Notes under the pieces: generated by a model | Databases searched by the model: none | What the model was told of the DNA's origin: nothing | Seen by the model: only the letters and a program-made list of their open reading frames with translations | Part shown: piece after piece, positions 1-6,161 of the stretch | How the letters are laid out: the number at the start of each line of letters is the position of its first letter | How positions within the stretch are numbered: the stretch's first letter is position 1 | Translations under genes and position numbers: made by a program | Source: Parvibaculum sp. | GTDB lineage: Bacteria; Pseudomonadota; Alphaproteobacteria; Parvibaculales; Parvibaculaceae | Length of the DNA: 16,798 bases | Direction: 5' to 3' | Assembly: GCA_020062605.1 (NCBI GenBank) | Contig: JAGUWA010000240.1 | Coordinates: forward strand, 1 to 16,798

Positions 1-611
1 AGGGTCTTGCCGGTGCCCGGCGGCCCGACCAGCAACACGCCTTTCGGCACGCGCGCGCCGAGCTTGCCGTACTCTTCCGGCGCCTTCAGGAACTCGACGA
101 TCTCCTGCAACTCCTCCTTCGCCTCGTCAACACCGGCCACGTCGCGGAAGCCGACCTTGGTGTCAGTCTCCACGTAGACCTTGGCCTTGCTCTTGCCGAT
201 CGACATCAGCCCGCCGAAGCCCTGCCGCTCCGCAAAGCGGCGGATTACGAACATCCAGAGGGCAAAGAAGAGCAGGACGGGTACGATCCAGGAGAGCAGG
301 GTGCTGAGCCACGTGTTTTCGAAGGTGCCCGTATATTCGATGCCGGTGCCGCTCAGACGCTCCGCGAGCCTGGGTTCCACGCGCGTGGTGATGAAATGGC
401 TCTTGCCGTTCTGAGGCTGGGTGAAGGTGCCGCGGATGTAGTCCCTGCCGACCACAACGTCCCGGACCAGTCCCTCATCCACATACCGTTCGAATCGGCT
501 GTAGGGGATAGGCTCGACCGATTGCGTCTGAACCCAGAGATCGCGCAGCAGGATCACCCCGAAAAAGGCCAGAACGACATACCATAGGTTGATTTGTGTC
601 TTGCGTTCCAT
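1..611 (-). CDS. ftsH: ATP-dependent zinc metalloprotease FtsH, N-terminal part (cut by window edge)
   Basis: FtsH is a membrane-anchored AAA+ protease that extracts and degrades damaged membrane proteins and some cytosolic regulators. The 203 residues present show the family's order: a short cytosolic start, membrane segment 1 (about residues 9-25), a periplasmic domain (26-100), membrane segment 2 (about 101-123), then the start of the AAA domain with GFRDVAGVDEAKEEL (154-168) and Walker A GPPGTGKT at 196-203, right at the window edge. The second ATPase motifs and the zinc-binding HEXXH would lie outside. The ATG at 611 is preceded on the minus strand by GGAG (plus 620-623) at normal spacing. 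It is divergent from the hsp20 genes. Such an extra ftsH beside hsp20 and degP is typical of heat-resistance islands, so this may be a second copy besides a housekeeping one. Family certain; copy status inferred. Confidence 0.93.
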   Translation of the reverse strand, partial: MERKTQINLWYVVLAFFGVILLRDLWVQTQSVEPIPYSRFERYVDEGLVRDVVVGRDYIRGTFTQPQNGKSHFITTRVEPRLAERLSGTGIEYTGTFENTWLSTLLSWIVPVLLFFALWMFVIRRFAERQGFGGLMSIGKSKAKVYVETDTKVGFRDVAGVDEAKEELQEIVEFLKAPEEYGKLGARVPKGVLLVGPPGTGKT

Positions 612-668
612 GACGGTTTCTCCAAAGGCCTCACGTCTGGAGCTGAAATGAAAGGCAAAATCCACCTC

Positions 669-696
669 GATATAGCCCTCGGGTGGACCGGTTCAA
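669..696 (-). promoter_or_regulatory. Candidate ftsH promoter
   Basis: On the minus strand TTGAAC (plus 691-696) is followed after 16 bases by TATATC (plus 669-674), about 58 bases upstream of the ftsH ATG. The boxes suit a sigma-70 promoter and also resemble the alphaproteobacterial RpoH form (TTGAA followed by CTATAT). Read by eye; no start-site evidence. Confidence 0.4.
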
Positions 697-723
697 TATT
701 CAACGGTCAGGTTAAGTAAGGGT

Positions 724-751
724 CTTGACAAGCGGAAAATCGCGCCCAAAT
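724..751 (+). promoter_or_regulatory. Candidate heat-shock (RpoH-type) promoter for the hsp20 cluster
   Basis: CTTGAC (724-729), a 14-base spacer, then GCCCAAAT (744-751) resembles the RpoH consensus CTTGAA / CCCCATnT, matching 6 of 8 positions in the second box. It would start RNA near 757 and give a leader of about 310 bases, which would include the pairing described at 927-1069. Such a long leader is unusual, so a nearer promoter is also possible. The rest of 612-1068 shows no convincing gene. Confidence 0.3.
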
Positions 752-926
752 CGGCGATTGCGGGATGCCACCGACGGGTCCCGGGGCAAGAAATGGCAAG
801 TCCGACCGGCAGGGTTGGGCGCGAGCACGTTGCTTCGCGACGGAAGGATGTGCGCCTAGTCATTGATTGTCGCTCGGTTCGGTTGTAGCCGGGCCGCGTC
901 GAACAGAGTCAGGCCTTGTCCGTCTC

Positions 927-1069
927 TTGCTCTTCCTTCCCGACCCGGCAGGATACCCCCGCACCTTGAGGTTCCACAACCGGCATCGAGCCGTGGCGCG
1001 CATGCACATGCGCGCGCAGGGGCGGTGCGCGGTTGACCGAGAGGATCGTGAACGAAGGAGGAAGAGCAA
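927..1069 (+). promoter_or_regulatory. Candidate RNA thermometer in the first hsp20 leader
   Basis: Bases 927-937 (TTGCTCTTCCT) are perfectly complementary to 1059-1069 (AGGAAGAGCAA). A G-U and a C-G pair extend this to 13 pairs (927-939 with 1057-1069). The right arm covers most of the Shine-Dalgarno AAGGAGG (1055-1061) and reaches the A of the start codon. Inside the loop a strong hairpin at 996-1015 (8-pair stem, 4-base loop) shortens the effective distance. Alphaproteobacterial hsp20 genes are known to be controlled by ROSE-type thermometers that hide the Shine-Dalgarno; this resembles them in principle, although the long-range layout is not a standard ROSE element. The pairing is seen; the function is inferred. 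Confidence 0.4.
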
Positions 1070-1509
1070 TGCAGCTGACACAGATCGGCCGCACCGGTCG
1101 GGATTCCTTTGCCGAGATGCGGCAGCTTCAAACCGAAATGAACCGGCTCTTCGACAACGCCGGTGTATTTCCCGCAGTGCAGGTCTATCCGCCGGTCAAT
1201 CTCTGGATTGGCGACAGCAGCGTCGTTGTGACCGCGGAACTGCCGGGCCTGTCCGCCGAAGATGTGGATCTCACCATCCGCGAGGACGTGCTCACCATGC
1301 GCGGAGAACGGCGTCAGGCGGAAGAAGCCGAACACGCCGGCTGGCATCGTCGCGAACGACCCTACGGCACCTTTTCGCGCACGATCGGCCTGCCGTTCCG
1401 GGTCGATCCAGACCGGGTCCAGGCGAAATTCGAGAACGGTGTGCTTGAGGTCGAGATGCAGCGCCCCGAGGCGGACCGTCCGCGCAAGATCGCGATCAAC
1501 GGGAAGTAA
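1069..1509 (+). CDS. Small heat-shock protein, Hsp20/alpha-crystallin family (copy 1)
   Basis: An ATP-independent holdase that binds unfolding proteins in the cytosol and passes them to DnaK/ClpB. The 146-residue protein has a short helical N-terminus (1-40), an alpha-crystallin domain (about 41-131) with the family signature around ELPGLSAEDVDLTI (57-70) and FENGVLEVEM (121-130), and a C-terminal I-x-I anchor (141-143, IAI) used for oligomer assembly. The ATG at 1069 was chosen because AAGGAGG lies 7 bases before it and the crystallin domain keeps its usual N-terminal length; an upstream in-frame start at 1033 lacks such a site. First gene of a three-hsp20 run, 22 bases before copy 2. Translation may be temperature-gated by the leader pairing at 927-1069. 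The three copies are clearly divergent from one another, so they are not a recent tandem duplication. Confidence 0.92.
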   Translation: MQLTQIGRTGRDSFAEMRQLQTEMNRLFDNAGVFPAVQVYPPVNLWIGDSSVVVTAELPGLSAEDVDLTIREDVLTMRGERRQAEEAEHAGWHRRERPYGTFSRTIGLPFRVDPDRVQAKFENGVLEVEMQRPEADRPRKIAINGK

Positions 1510-1531
1510 TGACTACGGAAAGGAGGCAACC

Positions 1532-1936
1532 ATGGCCCAGGAAATGACGACCACGGCGAAACGCGAGGTCACGCCCGCAGAGCGGGGAGAGGTGACCCGC
1601 TCCACGGTGGTTTACAGGCCCGATACCGACATCTACGAGACCGAGGACCATGTGGTCCTCGTCGCGGATATGCCGGGCGTCGCGCCCGCGGATGTTGACG
1701 TCAACCTGGAACGCCGCGTCCTGACCATCCGCGGTCATGTCCATCGGCAGGCGCACGACGGCTATCGGCGCGTGCATGCCGAGTACGGCGAAGGCGATTA
1801 CGAGCGCGTCTTCACCCTCTCCGAGGAGATCGACCGCGACCGTATCGAGGCCAGTCACAAGAATGGCGTTCTGACGCTGAAGATGCCGAAGGCGGAGTCG
1901 GCCAAGACCCGGAAGATCACGGTCAAGGCCGCCTGA
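1532..1936 (+). CDS. Small heat-shock protein, Hsp20/alpha-crystallin family (copy 2)
   Basis: A second holdase of 134 residues. After an N-terminus rich in T, E and R (1-27) comes the alpha-crystallin domain (about 28-120), with VADMPGVAPADVDVNLE (44-60), VLTIRGH (63-69) and NGVLTLKMPK (111-120). An I-x-V anchor (ITV, 129-131) sits at the C-terminus. The N-terminal arm is short and lacks the helical FDDF-type segment of copy 3, which in this family usually means a different oligomer size or substrate range. The ATG at 1532 follows AAAGGAGG at ideal spacing; upstream in-frame ORF sequence overlaps copy 1 in another frame and is a shadow. Placed 22 bases after copy 1 and 38 before copy 3, so almost certainly in the same mRNA. 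Confidence 0.92.
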   Translation: MAQEMTTTAKREVTPAERGEVTRSTVVYRPDTDIYETEDHVVLVADMPGVAPADVDVNLERRVLTIRGHVHRQAHDGYRRVHAEYGEGDYERVFTLSEEIDRDRIEASHKNGVLTLKMPKAESAKTRKITVKAA

Positions 1937-1974
1937 CACCGTCGGCACCGAGCAAGCAAGAGAAGGAGGTTGAA

Positions 1975-2481
1975 ATGCAGATCAGTGATCTCATTCCCTG
2001 GGGCCGCGACCGCAACGAGGTCGCGCGGCAGCAAGGAGACGGCGACAGCCCGCTGTTGAACCTGCAGCGGGACATCAACCGCGTCTTCGACGACTTCTGG
2101 AGCCGGTTCGACCGTTCCGCCGGCGTTTCGAACGGGCTGCTCTCGGTGACGGGCCCGCGCACCGACGTGACCGAGACCGACGAGGCTGTCGATGTCTCCG
2201 TCGAGCTCCCGGGTATGGACGAGAAGGATATCGATGTCAGCCTGAGCGATGACGTCCTCACCATCCGGGGCGAGAAGAAGGCGGAGCGGGAGGAGAAGAA
2301 GAAGGGCTACTATCTCGCCGAACGCAGCTACGGGTCCTTCTACCGGAGCATTCCCCTGCCGCCGGGCGTCGATTCCGAGAAGGCAGAAGCGCAGTTCAAG
2401 AAGGGCGTTCTGACGGTGACGCTGCCGAAGACGCCGGAGGCGCAGGCGAAGGTTCGGAAGATCGAGGTGAAGGCGTCGTGA
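1975..2481 (+). CDS. Small heat-shock protein, Hsp20/alpha-crystallin family (copy 3)
   Basis: The most classical of the three, 168 residues, like the Hsp20 proteins found in proteobacterial heat-resistance islands. The N-terminal arm holds PLLNLQRDINRVFDDFW (26-42), a helical segment that controls oligomerisation. The alpha-crystallin domain runs from about 58 to 152 with SVELPGMDEKDIDVSL (75-90), VLTIRGEKK (94-102), AERSYGSFYRSIPLP (115-129) and FKKGVLTVTLPK (141-152). The C-terminal anchor is I-x-V (IEV, 163-165). A charged loop EEKKKGYY (106-113) lies between the strands. The ATG at 1975 has a near-perfect ribosome site (AAGGAGG, 1964-1970 by my count). Last hsp20 of the run; a strong hairpin separates it from otsA. 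Confidence 0.94.
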   Translation: MQISDLIPWGRDRNEVARQQGDGDSPLLNLQRDINRVFDDFWSRFDRSAGVSNGLLSVTGPRTDVTETDEAVDVSVELPGMDEKDIDVSLSDDVLTIRGEKKAEREEKKKGYYLAERSYGSFYRSIPLPPGVDSEKAEAQFKKGVLTVTLPKTPEAQAKVRKIEVKAS

Positions 2482-2492
2482 GGCGGTGCACA

Positions 2493-2518
2493 GCCTGATG
2501 GCCCTTGGGCCGTCAGGC
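2493..2518 (+). promoter_or_regulatory. Strong hairpin between the hsp20 genes and otsA
   Basis: Bases 2493-2504 pair with 2507-2518: a 12-pair GC-rich stem with one T-G wobble and a very tight loop. No T run follows (the next bases are ccagtccccat), so it is not a standard intrinsic terminator. It could be a partial terminator, an RNase-stop that stabilises the hsp20 part of the message, or an attenuator lowering otsA relative to the hsp20 genes. The structure is seen; the role is inferred. Confidence 0.45.
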
Positions 2519-2600
2519 CCAGTCCCCATCCTCGGCGGTTCGTCCGATCACCCCGGGAAGAAGAGGTGGGACGGCCCGATGCGAGACTATGGAGGCCGTG

Positions 2601-4295
2601 ATGTGCAGATCGGAGGAACCACAAGACAAACTGAAAGCACTTCGCCAGACGCGGCGCGAAGAGACGGTTTCGACAGGAAAAAAGGCGGCCGATTGCCTCG
2701 CTCCCGATGAAGCCGGGCTCCAGTTGCCGGCGAGCCGCGCTGCGTGCGGCCGCGCGGTCCGGTCAGACGGCAACGCGTCGACCTCGCGTCTGGTCATCGT
2801 TTCCAACCGCGTGGCGGACCCTGACCAGGACGGGCAGGCCGGGGGCCTGGTCGTTGCTCTGGACGAGATATTCCGCGTGCGACGCGGCCTTTGGTTCGGA
2901 TGGAGCGGTCAGGTTCGTCGAGACGCCGATGGCCGCCCCGCCAAGAATCGAAAGGCTGAGAATGTTGACCTCGTGACGCTCGATCTGACGCCGCGGGAGT
3001 ATCAGGACTGCTATCTCGGCTACGCCAACCGCTGCTTATGGCCGATCCTTCACTATCGGACCGACCTGGTCGAGTTCCGGCACAGCTATGCCGAGGCCTA
3101 CCAGGCCGTCAACCGGCGCTTCGCGGAAGCTCTGGCCCCGTTGCTGCGAGAAGACGACCTGATCTGGGTCCACGACTACCACCTGATTCCGCTGGCGCGC
3201 GAGATGCGCCGCTTGGGATGCCGGCACCGGATCGGCTTCTTCCTTCACGTTCCCTTCCCGCCGAAGGAAGTGTTCGCCTCTCTGCCCGGGTATGAGGAGA
3301 TTCTCAGCGCGCTCGTCGCCTACGATCTCCTCGGCTTCCAAACGGAGACGGACAAGTCGTGCTTCCTTTCGACCATGGAAGGGCTGGCGGGTGCGCGCGC
3401 AGACGCGCATGGCTGGATCGACGCGTTCGGCCAATCGGTTCAGGTTGACGTCTTTCCGGTCGGCATCGACGTCGATGGTTTCGCCGAGTTGGCGATGGCA
3501 CCGAAAGCGCGCTACCACGTGGAAAAGGTGCTGGGCGCGCTTCAGGATCGCGACCTCATCATCGGCGTTGATCGCCTCGACTACACGAAGGGCTTGTCGC
3601 ATCGCTTCGCCGCCTACCGGAACCTTCTCGAGCGCGTTCCCGAGTGGCGAAACAAGGTATCGCTCTTGCAGATCGCGCCTTTGAGCCGCCAGGAGCTCGG
3701 CCCGTACGCCATCACGCGCGAGGAATTGGACCGGCTCAGCGGTGAGATCAACGGGGTTTTCGCCGACCTCGACTGGACACCGATCCGCTACCACGTGAAG
3801 CCGCTCGCGCGATCCACACTCGCGGCGTTGTTTCGTGCCAGCCGGGTCGGCCTCGTCACACCCTTGCGCGACGGAATGAACCTAGTCGCCAAGGAGTTCG
3901 TTGCCGCGCAAGATTCTACCGATCCCGGTGTCCTTGTCCTGTCGCGCTTCGCTGGCGCCGCGGAGGGGATGAAGGAAGCGCTCATCGTCAACCCGCACGA
4001 CGTGGACGGCACCGCCGATGCGATCAACCTGGCCCTGGCCATGCCGCTCGACGAGCGCGTGGCTCGGCATGACGCCCTGCTGCAGAGACTTCGGAAACAG
4101 GATGCACAGGCTTGGCACCGCGCGTTCATAGACCGGCTGGCCGCCGGGGCGCCGGCACCGTCAGCTTCCCTCCTGGAAGCCGATGCCTGGGCGCCGAGCA
4201 CGGCGGCGCTCTGCGGCGGCTCGCAACCGACTTCCCATCGCGACAAGGAGGCTCCGTCCAATGACCGGTTCTTAGACCGGGAGTACGAGGCATGA
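2601..4295 (+). CDS. otsA: Alpha,alpha-trehalose-phosphate synthase (UDP-forming)
   Basis: A family GT20 glucosyltransferase joining UDP-glucose and glucose-6-phosphate into trehalose-6-phosphate, first step of trehalose synthesis. Landmarks align with E. coli OtsA at a constant offset of 63: SRLVIVSNRV (62-71), GLWFGWSG (96-103, substrate loop), HDYHLIPLAREM (191-202), GFFLHVPFP (212-220), GVDRLDYTKGL (322-332; R325 and K330 equal R262 and K267) and RDGMNLVAKEF (423-433; D424 and E432 equal D361 and E369). All catalytic residues are present. The start at 2601 was chosen because GGAGG lies 5 bases upstream; ATGs at 2589 and alternatives further up lack a site. This gives about 60 extra N-terminal residues, charged then low complexity, absent from E. 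coli OtsA, plus a C-terminal tail of about 35. No otsB phosphatase lies in the window. Its stop overlaps the degP start (ATGA). Confidence 0.95.
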   Translation: MCRSEEPQDKLKALRQTRREETVSTGKKAADCLAPDEAGLQLPASRAACGRAVRSDGNASTSRLVIVSNRVADPDQDGQAGGLVVALDEIFRVRRGLWFGWSGQVRRDADGRPAKNRKAENVDLVTLDLTPREYQDCYLGYANRCLWPILHYRTDLVEFRHSYAEAYQAVNRRFAEALAPLLREDDLIWVHDYHLIPLAREMRRLGCRHRIGFFLHVPFPPKEVFASLPGYEEILSALVAYDLLGFQTETDKSCFLSTMEGLAGARADAHGWIDAFGQSVQVDVFPVGIDVDGFAELAMAPKARYHVEKVLGALQDRDLIIGVDRLDYTKGLSHRFAAYRNLLERVPEWRNKVSLLQIAPLSRQELGPYAITREELDRLSGEINGVFADLDWTPIRYHVKPLARSTLAALFRASRVGLVTPLRDGMNLVAKEFVAAQDSTDPGVLVLSRFAGAAEGMKEALIVNPHDVDGTADAINLALAMPLDERVARHDALLQRLRKQDAQAWHRAFIDRLAAGAPAPSASLLEADAWAPSTAALCGGSQPTSHRDKEAPSNDRFLDREYEA

Positions 4296-5677
4296 CGAGA
4301 GCCACCTCATCGATTCTCAAGGCGATTATCATCGCGGTTGCGGTTGCCATGCCGGGATGCGCGGACGCTGTCGCGCCGCTCCCGGCGGAAGGCGATGGCC
4401 GCGGTATCCCCACCGTGGCGCCGCTGATCGAGAAGGTAACGCCCGCCGTGGTGAACATCTCGGTCGTCTCAGAGCGGCCGATCGAAAGCAATCCGCTTTA
4501 TCAGGATCCCTTCTTTCGGCGTTTCTTCGATCTCCCCGAGCTACCCCGCAGCAGGCCGCAGATGAGCGCCGGATCGGGCGTGATCGTCGACGCTGCGAAG
4601 GGGTACGTGCTCACCAACCATCACGTGGTCGACGAGGGAGACCAGATCGTCGTCACCCTGAAGGATCGGCGCCGGTTCGACGCGGAGCTTGTCGGCAGCG
4701 ATGCGGAAACGGACATCGCCTTGCTGAAGATCGAACCGGAGGCGCTCACGGACGTGCCGCTCGGCGATTCCGACCGGCTGAAGGTCGGAGACTTCGTTGT
4801 TGCCGTCGGCAACCCGTTCGGCCTCGGACAGACCGTCACCTCGGGCATTATCAGCGCGCTCGGCCGCGGTGGCCTCAACGTGGAGGGCTACGAGGATTTC
4901 ATCCAGACCGATGCTCCGATCAACCCCGGCAATTCTGGTGGTGCGCTCCTCACGCTGGACGGACGTCTCGTCGGCATCAACACCGCCATTATCGCTCCCG
5001 CCGGCGGCAACGTCGGCATCGGGTTCGCCGTCCCGGTCAACATGGCGCGCGCTGTCATGGAGCAACTGATCGAGTACGGGGAAGTCCGCCGCGGCCGGCT
5101 CGGCGTGATGATCCAGGATCTCACGCCCGATCTTGCCGAGGCTCTGAGGCTGCCGCGGACTGCCGGTGCCGTCATCGCTAGTGTCGAAGAAGACACGCCG
5201 GCCGAGCGGGCAGGGCTCAGGCCGGGCGATATCGTGGTGGCGGTGAACGGACGTGCGGTCGAGGACTCCGCCGACCTGCGAAATGCCATCGGGTTGACGC
5301 GCGCGGGCTCGGAGGTGGAGCTCACCCTGCTGCGGGATGGAAAAGAAATCACCGTTACCGCTCGTCTGGGACCGGGGGACCGGGTATCGGTGGCGCCATC
5401 CGGCAGGGTCGGCCGCGCGCTCGCGGGCGCCGAGTTCGAGGAGTTGAAACCGGGAATGAACGGCTACGGGGTGGTCGACGGCGTCGTCGTGTCACAGGTG
5501 GCGCCCGGCAGTCCCGCCGCGCGAGTGGGGTTGCGTCCGGGTGACGTGATCATGGCCGTCAACCGCGAGCCGGTGACGACAGTTAAGGATCTTTCCCGGG
5601 CGATCGACGAGGCCGGACCGGTCATCGCGCTCAACCTCTACCGGAATGGCGCCGAACTGTTCGTCGTCGTCCGCTGA
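4292..5677 (+). CDS. DegP/DegQ (HtrA)-family periplasmic serine protease with two PDZ domains
   Basis: A periplasmic protease-chaperone that degrades misfolded envelope proteins under heat or oxidative stress. The 461 residues comprise a signal sequence (1-26, hydrophobic IIIAVAVAMPGC), a trypsin-like domain (about 40-245) with the triad H111 (TNHHVV), D141 (ETDIALL) and S215 (NPGNSGGAL), PDZ1 (about 255-345, RRGRLGVMIQDL then AGLRPGDIVVAVNG) and PDZ2 (about 375-461, GLRPGDVIMAVN). This is normal DegP/DegQ architecture and length. The segment RRFFDLPELPRSRPQ (76-90) corresponds to the flexible LA loop, which is rather short. The cysteine at 23 (MPGC) could be an atypical lipobox; otherwise signal peptidase I probably cuts after ADA. 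The ATG overlaps the otsA TGA by four bases, so translation is probably coupled. degP is a usual member of LHR/tLST heat-resistance loci. Paralogue (P, Q or S) not decidable here. Confidence 0.93.
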   Translation: MTRATSSILKAIIIAVAVAMPGCADAVAPLPAEGDGRGIPTVAPLIEKVTPAVVNISVVSERPIESNPLYQDPFFRRFFDLPELPRSRPQMSAGSGVIVDAAKGYVLTNHHVVDEGDQIVVTLKDRRRFDAELVGSDAETDIALLKIEPEALTDVPLGDSDRLKVGDFVVAVGNPFGLGQTVTSGIISALGRGGLNVEGYEDFIQTDAPINPGNSGGALLTLDGRLVGINTAIIAPAGGNVGIGFAVPVNMARAVMEQLIEYGEVRRGRLGVMIQDLTPDLAEALRLPRTAGAVIASVEEDTPAERAGLRPGDIVVAVNGRAVEDSADLRNAIGLTRAGSEVELTLLRDGKEITVTARLGPGDRVSVAPSGRVGRALAGAEFEELKPGMNGYGVVDGVVVSQVAPGSPAARVGLRPGDVIMAVNREPVTTVKDLSRAIDEAGPVIALNLYRNGAELFVVVR

Positions 5678-5694
5678 TCTGCTCGAGGGGAACG

Positions 5695-5898
5695 ATGGAC
5701 GATCATCGATTCTTCCTGGAGCTGGTGGCGGTCCTGGTATCGGCGCGCCTGTTCGCGGCCGTCGCCGTCAAGGCGGGCGCGCCGGCGGTGATCGGCGAGC
5801 TCGACCAGACGGCTGTGGACATGACGCTGCGCTTGGACAACGCTGGCGCGTTGCCGAGATGCCCACAGCCGCAACAACAGCAGCTACTGGTAGCTTGA
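5695..5898 (+). pseudogene. Truncated KefB/CPA2-type cation:proton antiporter, N-terminal remnant
   Basis: The first 36 residues (MDDHRFFLELVAVLVSARLF through APAVIGEL) match the start of the CPA2 (KefB/Kef-type) antiporters, where ARLF followed by G-x-PAVIGEL marks the first membrane helix and the turn after it. A full protein would have about 400-600 residues. Here homology stops after GEL and the frame continues with an unrelated Q-rich tail to a stop at 5898 (67 residues), so no transporter can be made. A good ribosome site (GAGGGGAA) lies just before the ATG, 17 bases after degP, as expected for a former operon member. kefB is a usual neighbour of degP in heat-resistance islands, which supports this reading. 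The break is probably at about 5803-5806 and marks an eroded island edge. Confidence 0.7.
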
Positions 5899-5947
5899 TG
5901 GTTTTAGGAGAACGGAACGGCCGAGACTCCAACCAAGAAACCGGCAA

Positions 5948-5974
5948 AAGTGGTCCCATGGATGGGGTCCACTT
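5948..5974. repeat. Imperfect 27-base inverted repeat, possible insertion scar
   Basis: AAGTGG (5948-5953) mirrors CCACTT (5969-5974), with the inner arms CCCAT (5955-5959) and ATGGG (5962-5966) also complementary and only a one-base asymmetry between. Two abutting ends of this kind, shortly after a truncated gene, look like the terminal repeats left by an insertion sequence or a recombination joint. I cannot name a family. A transcript hairpin is an alternative role, although no T run follows. Confidence 0.35.
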
Positions 5975-6161
5975 CACACGAACGTCACCCGATGCTTGGG
6001 ATCTGCGCTGCAATGTGAGCGAGAGAATGGTCGCCTGGATTCGCGAAAACCATCCAGACTCTCTGCCGCAGGTGCGCAGTTCGGCGATGGGCCGCGAACG
6101 TATGCGCACAGACAGCGCGATCGGCGACATCGTCGTGGAAAATGCGGGCGAAGCAGATTGA
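5958..6161 (+). CDS. Possible small hypothetical protein (67 aa), low confidence
   Basis: An open frame from ATG 5958 to TGA 6161 with fairly codon-like composition (C or G at many third positions from about 5995 on), containing DAWDLRCNVSERMVAWIRE and then a GDIVVENAGEAD end. I recognise no domain. No Shine-Dalgarno precedes the ATG, and the start lies inside the inverted repeat at 5948-5974. The same frame is open further upstream, across the kefB remnant in a shifted frame. It may be the tail of a gene whose front was lost when the kefB edge was rearranged. Confidence 0.2.
   Translation: MDGVHFTRTSPDAWDLRCNVSERMVAWIRENHPDSLPQVRSSAMGRERMRTDSAIGDIVVENAGEAD

Noticed and set aside
867..1448. 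A 193-residue open frame overlapping the leader and first hsp20 gene, and a minus-strand frame at 856-1347.
   Set aside because: Both are arginine/proline/alanine-rich shadows of the GC-rich hsp20 gene in other frames.
4245..4275. AAGGAGG followed by ATG and a four-codon frame (ATG ACC GGT TCT TAG) inside the otsA 3' end.
   Set aside because: Not in frame with degP and far too short; otsA is continuous through it. It might recruit ribosomes before degP, but nothing supports this.
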